Assembly: GCA_964017045.1 (NCBI GenBank)
Contig: OZ024810.1
Coordinates: 9,417,562-9,481,561, forward strand
DNA: 64,000 nucleotides
Direction: 5' to 3'
Source: Omphiscola glabra
Taxonomy: Eukaryota; Mollusca; Gastropoda; Lymnaeidae
The position numbers and the translations under genes were made by a program. Shown here piece after piece: positions 58,330 to 64,000 of this stretch. Each line of letters opens with the position of its first letter. The stretch's first letter is position 1. The notes beneath the pieces were generated by a model. It had not been told where the DNA came from, searched no databases, and worked only from the letters and a program-made list of their open reading frames with translations.

Positions 58330-59872
58330 CAGGGATCACCAAACTTTTTTTTTCACGGCGGGCCGGATAACGGGAAAAAATGACTAGCGCAGGCCGGATA
58401 ATCATCCTGTACAATACTTGCAAGCCAGAACGAAATCTCCGGGGAAAAAAAGACGAAAAACTAATTGTTAATTATTGGTGAGTGGTGTGCAATGCAAAAA
58501 AAGCAAAGACAACCAACATAATTATTTACTAAAAAAGTTAGCAAAGAAGGCGAAATTAGCAAAAAGATAGTTACATCAGACCTGGTGCGCACATATTCGA
58601 ATGTCACAAACTAAGCAGCCAAAAAGGTTAATGAGATTTGTGAAAGTGACGTTTGGCTTTCAAGTTACCATCAATGTTGGGTTTGGAATTGCTGCATCCA
58701 ATCAAAAGAATTGTTTTCAAATGTTCATCAATCTCTCTCGCTCGATGCGTTGACTTCACATACTTTATTTTTCAAAATGTTTGCTCACAGACATAAGTTG
58801 TTTCATTCATGCTGCAAACCGATGCCAACTCTTCCGTTATCTGACAGTCCAAACTGACACTACAACTAAATATGAGACGTTGTGAGAGATCGGTAAACTC
58901 ATCCAATGCCAGAGAATACCACATCAAGTTCCTAGCTTTCTCACGTATCTGTAGCCATATATTCTATTCAAATTCTTTTGTTCTCCGCACAACTGAACGT
59001 GCCGAAGGGTTGTTGGTTCCAGCCACGGCGACTATGTTTTTTTGTTATGTCTCCGTTTGTTTCCAACACGCCTCTTTTTTTCACCCATGTACTCCCCAGT
59101 TTGTGGTAGTTACCAGACTATAATATATTAGCAGGAATATGATTAATGGAAATTGATTTTTATTTTATATTTTTTTAAACCAGCTTTTTCTAAAAAAAAC
59201 AACAACCTCTGGCTACTTGGTTGGTTTTTTAAATGACGTCATCATTTGCTACTTAATTCTTATTTAAATGCATCTTGTTCGTGTTTGAACCACGTTAAAT
59301 TTCATCAGTAACTTTATTTTTACCCGTGATAGACTGTGTAATGTGATCTGTACGTCCACTCAATATAAATTAATGTCAATAGCAGATAAATGTCTGCAAA
59401 ACAAAGTGACCACAGATTGTATTATAAACGTCAGTCATCTGCTTTTAGTTGTTAACTTTTTTTTGACGCCAGCTTAACTCGACCCCACTAGGCACTGCGA
59501 TGCTAGTAGTTATTGTATTCATTTTACATACTGTATGTTTATTTATTTACTATTAAGATACCGTATTTTTCTATTCTGAGACGATATTGTACGATTTTGG
59601 GAGTTCGCGGGTAAACAGGTGTGCAATAAACAAGAAAATCTAGATACAATAATTTAAAATGTAAATTAAGGCACATAGCAGCCAGGAGGTCTCCGCACGT
59701 GTGAAGATCTCCTAGTATTCTAAACATAATATTGACATTTAAATTTTATCACATCGTCTTGTGTTCCAAACGTATTATCAAGCAAGTTTAAATACTGTCG
59801 GCGGGCCGGATGAAAATTGAAATGGCCTCGCGGGCCGGATCCGGTTCGCGGGCCGTAGTTTGGTGACCCCTG
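58330..59872 (-). mobile_element. Internally deleted hAT element with transposase remains
   Basis: The 1,543-bp element begins CAGGGATCACCAAACT and ends AGTTTGGTGACCCCTG (inverted, one mismatch). GCGGGCCGGAT blocks lie near both ends. The flanking 8-mers ATTTAGAA and AATTAGAA match at 7 of 8. Autonomous hAT elements usually exceed 2.5 kb, so this is a deletion derivative. It carries a recognisable but broken transposase on the minus strand (58628-59030). The left flank of the insertion is AT-rich, and a LINE relic lies immediately to the right. Confidence 0.88.
58628..59030 (-). pseudogene. hAT transposase relic, GTF2IRD2/Charlie-like
   Basis: On the minus strand one frame reads IREKARNLMWYSLALDEFTD, then a QRLIFSCSV block and QITEELASVCSMNETTYVCE. 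The SLALDEFTD segment corresponds to the first catalytic aspartate region of the RNase H-like fold (usually FSLAVDESTD in this subfamily). The reading then jumps, without the intervening several hundred residues, to CEQTF, a stop, KIKYVKSTHRAR, a frameshift, and DEHLKTILLIGCSN and FHKSH before a natural stop at 58628. The latter part matches the C-terminal dimerisation region (FSKMKxVKSxxRxxLTDEHL...). The internal deletion, one stop and one frameshift make it non-functional. The BED zinc finger is not seen. Confidence 0.85.
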
Positions 59873-59880
59873 AATTAGAA

Positions 59881-60470
59881 GATAAGGTAAGATGAGATTA
59901 TTTATTGATTCAAAGAAAATGAAAATGTTTCTTGATTACATTGGTCATTTTAATTTTAGTGCACCAATAAATTAATATCCTAACCAAGACATCATTTTAA
60001 AAACAAGTAGAACAATTTAAACAAAAGACGTCTAAAGAAATTCTCTAGCTTAAAAATCAGCCATCATATTCCATAAGACATAAATAACTATTTTTTTAGT
60101 GACAATAATGACTTAATTTGTCATCATTTAGATTTCGTTACAACCGTGGGAGCACGCTGTTAGTTTCTGATAGATTAAATACGTTTTTATATCTTTCGGT
60201 CCTAACAATGAGGGAAAGAATTCGCCCTTGTCGAGCTGATCTTAGATATCTGTGATGAAGAGTGTAGGATGTATCCTCCAATTTTGTTGTTGTTAGTTTT
60301 ACAACAGCATTTTCCTTCAAGCGAAGGATGTTTAGTTTGTGTGATATTACTTGCTTTCTTGAATTGTCTATTTAATCGGTGTTTGATGTTAGACGATGAG
60401 TTTTTACACCAACAGTTTATGAGGCTTCCAATTGCCGCCCTGTAGAATAAGCTGATATTTTGTATGTGTT
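59881..60470 (-). pseudogene. LINE reverse transcriptase C-terminal relic and 3' UTR
   Basis: The minus-strand translation contains FYRAAIGSLINCWCKN, NIKHRLNRQFKKASNITQTK, HPSLE, then, after a frame change, LEDTSYTLHHRYLRSARQGR and VRTERYKNVFNLS. This is the usual post-palm end of CR1/Rex-like LINE ORF2 (LNRIVKxASKIxG...PSLEx...DxSHPLHxxFxxLxSGRRxR...KTxRYKNSFxP). It shares the KKA-NI-QTK-SLE block with the relic at 5480-6245, so both are one family. The 3' UTR probably runs to about 59881, where a TTACC/TTATC-rich tail abuts the hAT insertion. Confidence 0.8.
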
Positions 60471-60740
60471 ACCCCAAAATTATATTTTTAAAAAAAGATA
60501 TGAAAGTCTTTGATTAACTTTAATATAGTCTATAGTCTACATACAAATAATTCTTACCGTAATTAATATAAATGTTGACAAATACGTAATAATATGTCTC
60601 TACTTGTTCTATACTGTGGATTTTTTTATTGCGAGATCTTCAGTTGGGCCAGGAAGGGTCAGTCCTCCTCCCCTCCTCTTTTTAAAAAAAAAAAACCCCA
60701 TGTGATCCTTAAAACAGGTTTCAGTAGTATTAAAGAAAAT

Positions 60741-61000
60741 CTTCTTCTTCTATATATTAAGGGCCCACAATCAATTTATTGATCATTATGACTTCTATGA
60801 ATGTAGATGGGATTTGCAATGTTTCTGTGCCTGGTGTTGATGATGATATTTCACTGGTTACAAGAGTAATTGAGTCAGGGTATCATGCACTGGGGGTTGG
60901 AAAGCCTGAGGCAATAGACGCAAATGAGTCAAGTGTTGTCGCCTCAACTGTTCCTTTTGAAAGCTTGTTCCAGTCCCTTGAGGGAGAAATATCATGTATA
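60741..61000 (-). pseudogene. LINE reverse transcriptase end and 3' UTR with AAG tail
   Basis: The minus-strand translation gives ISPSRDWNKLSKGTVEATTL followed by DSFASIASGFPTPSA and a stop at 60883. R-DWN-L...TVDSFK is the standard end of many LINE ORF2 proteins. The 3' UTR continues with GTGAAATATCATCATCAACA, ACAGAAACATTGCAAATCCC, AATGATCAATAAATTGATTG and GTGGGCCC, and ends in ATATATAGAAGAAGAAG. This identifies the UTR fragments at 7440-7506 and 31170-31311 as the same family. 5' truncated. The plus-strand frame 60779-61009 is its shadow. Confidence 0.85.
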
Positions 61001-61555
61001 CGGGTTTAAAGTATTGTGGTGCAGGCACGTTAAAGACTTCTTGTAACTTAATTTAAAAGAAAACTAGGGAGAAAAAAACTCAAAAACTTTGTTTCAAAAC
61101 ATCACTTTTAAAAACCTTAGATTACACTTGACATGCGTTGATTGCTTATCGTGTACAACATTTTTGAGACACAATTTCTTTCGATATCGCTAATACAGTG
61201 TTTACCAACGAAGTGCGAGGTGTGAAAAGTTTTTAAATGGATTAATGTTACCAAAAAAAAAAAAAAAGCAAGGAGAAACAAACTTCCTCAATAGACTGCA
61301 CCTGGACGATATTGAAATAACAAGATCACTGTGATACCTCTAATGCTTTTATGCCTCGATCCGAGGCTCCTAAAACCTCCATGAAATATGAAAATTCCAT
61401 GACCCATATATTTTATCATCTCCCGAGTCCTGGCAGCTCCCTGTTTATGATCAGGTTACAACAATCCTGGGTCTTAGATAAGCCATTGCCTCTGGCGTTA
61501 CTCGAAGTTACTAAACTATTTATAGCATATACAGTGAACTACGGAAAGAAGGAAC

Positions 61556-61697
61556 CTAGAAATAGTGATATCCCTGGAAAAAGCGCTAACTCACCTATAG
61601 ACATGGTACGATAATTTAACATTGACTGAACCTGTAAATAAGACCGTCCCTATAAATGGCACACCTTTCTTCGGTCCAAAGAGTTTGCGTAATTTAA
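61556..61697 (-). repeat. Dispersed repeat family X, inverted copy
   Basis: The minus strand reads TTTGGACCGAAGAAAGGTGT, GGGACGGTCTTATTTACAGG, TTCAGTCAATGTT, GGTGAGTTAGCGCTTTTTCC and AGGGATATC, in the same order as the plus-strand copy at 53653-53790. Confidence 0.6.
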
Positions 61698-61838
61698 AGG
61701 TTTCACTGTATGTATTACAATAAATACATGTTTAAAATAAATGCGGCTGGATAGGGAGTAGCGGTGGTCGGAGGCGGTCAATATCTTCCAGACAAATTTG
61801 ATGGATCTGATAGTAGTTTATGTTTTTCATTTGGTGTT

Positions 61839-62424
61839 TGTTACGTACCGTTATGGTTTTGAAAACCAATTATGTGTTGAGATTTGGCTCGTAGAATGAA
61901 CAATACGTAGCAAAGGACTGACAAAAACAGTACGCAAAGATAACGATACCAAAGCTTTTGACACTAACAATGCTCAATTTATAATATTACATTTCTATAA
62001 ACATACAAATTCGAATACAGAAACAAAACACCAACTTACAGGACAGAACAGCAAGGAAGAGGTACACTCCCAAAAATACAAATATGAATTTATCCCATAC
62101 AATTATATAAACTGTCGTATATGTAAATGTATGTATAGCGCTCTGTCTTTCTGCTAAGAAAGCAGGCGTCCTATATACATAGGGATTAAATAAGAACGAT
62201 CTAGTGAAATTAGTTTAGAAATGGCGTCACTTTGATGTCATTCTTTGGAACAAAGAAAATGCATTCCAAACTAAACAACCTTTTCTCAAATCGTTTTAGT
62301 GGCGGGTAAGGGATGACGCAGCATATTGTTCGGCGATGTCAATATCAAGGCCACACTAGGGGAGACAAGTGGTATTGGCTACAAATAGCTCAATACATTT
62401 GCTATACAAGACTACTCTATAACA
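61839..62424 (-). mobile_element. Solo LTR, copy 2, with perfect 5-bp duplication
   Basis: It begins TGTTACGTACC and ends CTCTATAACA. The flanking 5-mers are identical, GTGTT at 61834-61838 and 62425-62429. At 586 bp it matches the copy at 21089-21689 end to end with many substitutions and indels. The complement of 62170-62177 is TATATAGG, at the same relative place as in the other copy and a plausible LTR TATA box, which suggests minus orientation. No internal retroviral-type coding region adjoins it. Confidence 0.88.
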
Positions 62425-62779
62425 GTGTTATTGCACTTACAACGTTCAAAAACATTATTTTTTAGCATATTTATATAAAGAATAAATATTTTTAAAAAAA
62501 TCTTTTTTCCTCTCATCGCTGTAAAACTTTCAATAGCGAATATATTGCTCAAATTTATAGATGCAACTGGAATACTACAATAAAATGTTTAATAATGGTG
62601 CTCCTTGGATTGCGAACGTTGAAATTTCTCGAATAATTTTTTGTTACCATTTAGTAATGTCATTCCGAATGAATTAATGAAGGATCCGCCAAACTTTGGT
62701 AAATTCAAATATACCGCCACTCCGAGCTGACATCCTTATCCTTCAAATAAGTCTCCTACCTAACATACATAGCTAGAGT

Positions 62780-63127
62780 CAGGGCCGGCGCTAGGATGGT
62801 GAGGGGCCTAGGGAAAAATTTAATTTTGCGGGGCCGTTGACGCTATATATTCCGCAGATAGGATATTAAGACACGTTATAGTCGTACTGGGGCCTTGCTG
62901 GTCATAATGGGACGCGTCATAACGGATATTTGTTCACTCGCTTAGTTTCCGAAATTTCTATTTTTTCCTATAACAGTTATCTAATAACTCCGAATATTGT
63001 GTTGACTGGATTAGGAACTATTAGTAGGCTTAGGTATATTATAAAAATACTACGGCAACGCGCGATGCCCTGAAAAAGCTGGGCCTTGGGCGGTCGCCCA
63101 GTTCGCCATCCCCTAGCGCCGGCCCTG
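62780..63127. mobile_element. hAT-like MITE with CAGGGCCGGCGCTAGG termini
   Basis: The termini CAGGGCCGGCGCTAGG and CCTAGCGCCGGCCCTG are perfect 16-bp inverted repeats. GCTAGAGT at the left (62772-62779) recurs at 63127-63134, giving a 7-8 bp duplication whose first base overlaps the last base of the element. GGGCGGTCGCCC lies near the right end. Non-coding. Confidence 0.9.
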
Positions 63128-63135
63128 CTAGAGTT

Positions 63136-64000
63136 TTAACATGAGCGCGTGGCCTTGAGAGCGGTCTGTATTGTTTCCCGGTGTTATTGTATACGCAAAA
63201 GCTCAATGCTTTGCTCACATCTTGCGATCATAATAATAATGAAAAAACACATTAAAAAAAATATATAAAAAAAATAGAAAGGTAGTCAAGTTAACCAAGG
63301 ATAATTGTCTTTCAGAAAGTTCACGCTCTGCCGTGAAAATACAAGTTAATTTAATAAGCAACAACAGCAACAAACGCCTAAATACAAAGTTTTTCGTATA
63401 AATCCTTTATAATGATTATTGTATGCACTTTGTTTGCACTTATGCAATAAATATGATTATCATTCAGTAATAAGCGATTAGGAAAAATGGGTCAACTTCG
63501 GTCGAAAACGTGTTTCTTATTACCTTCATGTTCCCCTTTAAAAACTATAATTAACTTTACTGCATACTCACAAATAGGTCGCAAATACAAAGCTATACAA
63601 CTAATATCCACAATAAAATACGCAGCCACTTAACAAAAACATTTACAGTCACGCCCTCCCCCCCTTCCACCCTTTCCATGATAAAAAGGAAAAGCTACAT
63701 AAAAAAAATTTGATAGCCCGCGCTGTCATCGGCAGCGAGTCTGTGTGCCAAGTTTCAGCTCGATAGGATGAAGGGAAGTTGTTCATTTAGCCTATCGAAG
63801 ATTTTGCCAGAAACACGAACAAAAGCGAAGTTAATATTAAGGACTTAAAAATAGGCATAATTCATTAATGCTGTTTTTTTATACATATTTTAGAGATTTC
63901 GCTGAACTACAGAAAAACTAAGTACACGGATTGCAACTAGCGAATTCAATGTCTCAGTTCTAACACACGTAAAAAACACGTCATAATTCACGCCATACTA
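63136..64000. other. No gene seen
   Basis: AT-rich sequence. GTGTGCCAAGTTTCAGCTCG at 63743-63762 reads like a conserved dispersed-repeat motif, but I cannot delimit an element. Confidence 0.4.

Noticed and set aside
63743..63780. Conserved-looking GTGCCAAGTTTCAGCTCG motif
   Set aside because: It reminds me of a motif common in invertebrate dispersed repeats, but there is only one copy here and no element boundary.

Overview
The window looks like gene-poor, repeat-dense DNA from an animal nuclear genome. I found no intact host protein gene, no rRNA or tRNA gene, no CRISPR array and nothing resembling a bacterial operon. The longest open frames are about 130 codons, and almost all fall in simple repeats or transposon debris. 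Relics of L2/CR1-like non-LTR elements, Penelope-like elements, hAT elements and solo LTRs, together with about twenty minisatellites, suggest an invertebrate. A mollusc, perhaps a gastropod, is my best guess, because SPIN-type hAT elements have been reported from a pond snail. That guess rests on family knowledge, not on a marker gene.

Layout. 1-5 kb is very AT-rich, with one small MITE. 5.5-6.2 kb holds a decayed LINE reverse transcriptase on the minus strand. 7-11 kb holds a foldback element, a SPIN-like hAT, short tandem repeats and a GC-rich dispersed repeat. 12-20 kb holds a higher-order minisatellite, the C-terminal end of another LINE, pyrimidine-rich repeats and a second foldback element. 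21-24.6 kb is a nested transposon cluster: a solo LTR, two hAT elements inserted side by side, two L2-like LINE 3' ends and a foldback element inside a LINE tail. 25.8-29.3 kb is a G-rich minisatellite of about 41 bp per unit, split by an inserted element that carries a long hairpin with two YY1-type motifs. 30-47 kb alternates minisatellites (units of 16, 18, 25, 31, 32, 33, 34, 41 and 53 bp) with hAT MITEs, a Penelope-like relic and dispersed repeats. 48-56 kb holds a fourth SPIN copy, the second GC-rich dispersed repeat and three more minisatellites. 57.9-63.1 kb holds an inverted L2-like LINE end, an internally deleted hAT with recognisable transposase remains, two more LINE relics, a second solo LTR and a hAT MITE.

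The best-supported observations are structural: matching target-site duplications (TSDs) around many elements (8 bp for hAT, 9 bp for the foldback family, 5 bp for LTRs), four SPIN-like copies, and a compensatory base change in a LINE 3' hairpin. I found no cooperating gene system. The elements appear to be independent and mostly dead, recording successive insertions and local tandem amplification.
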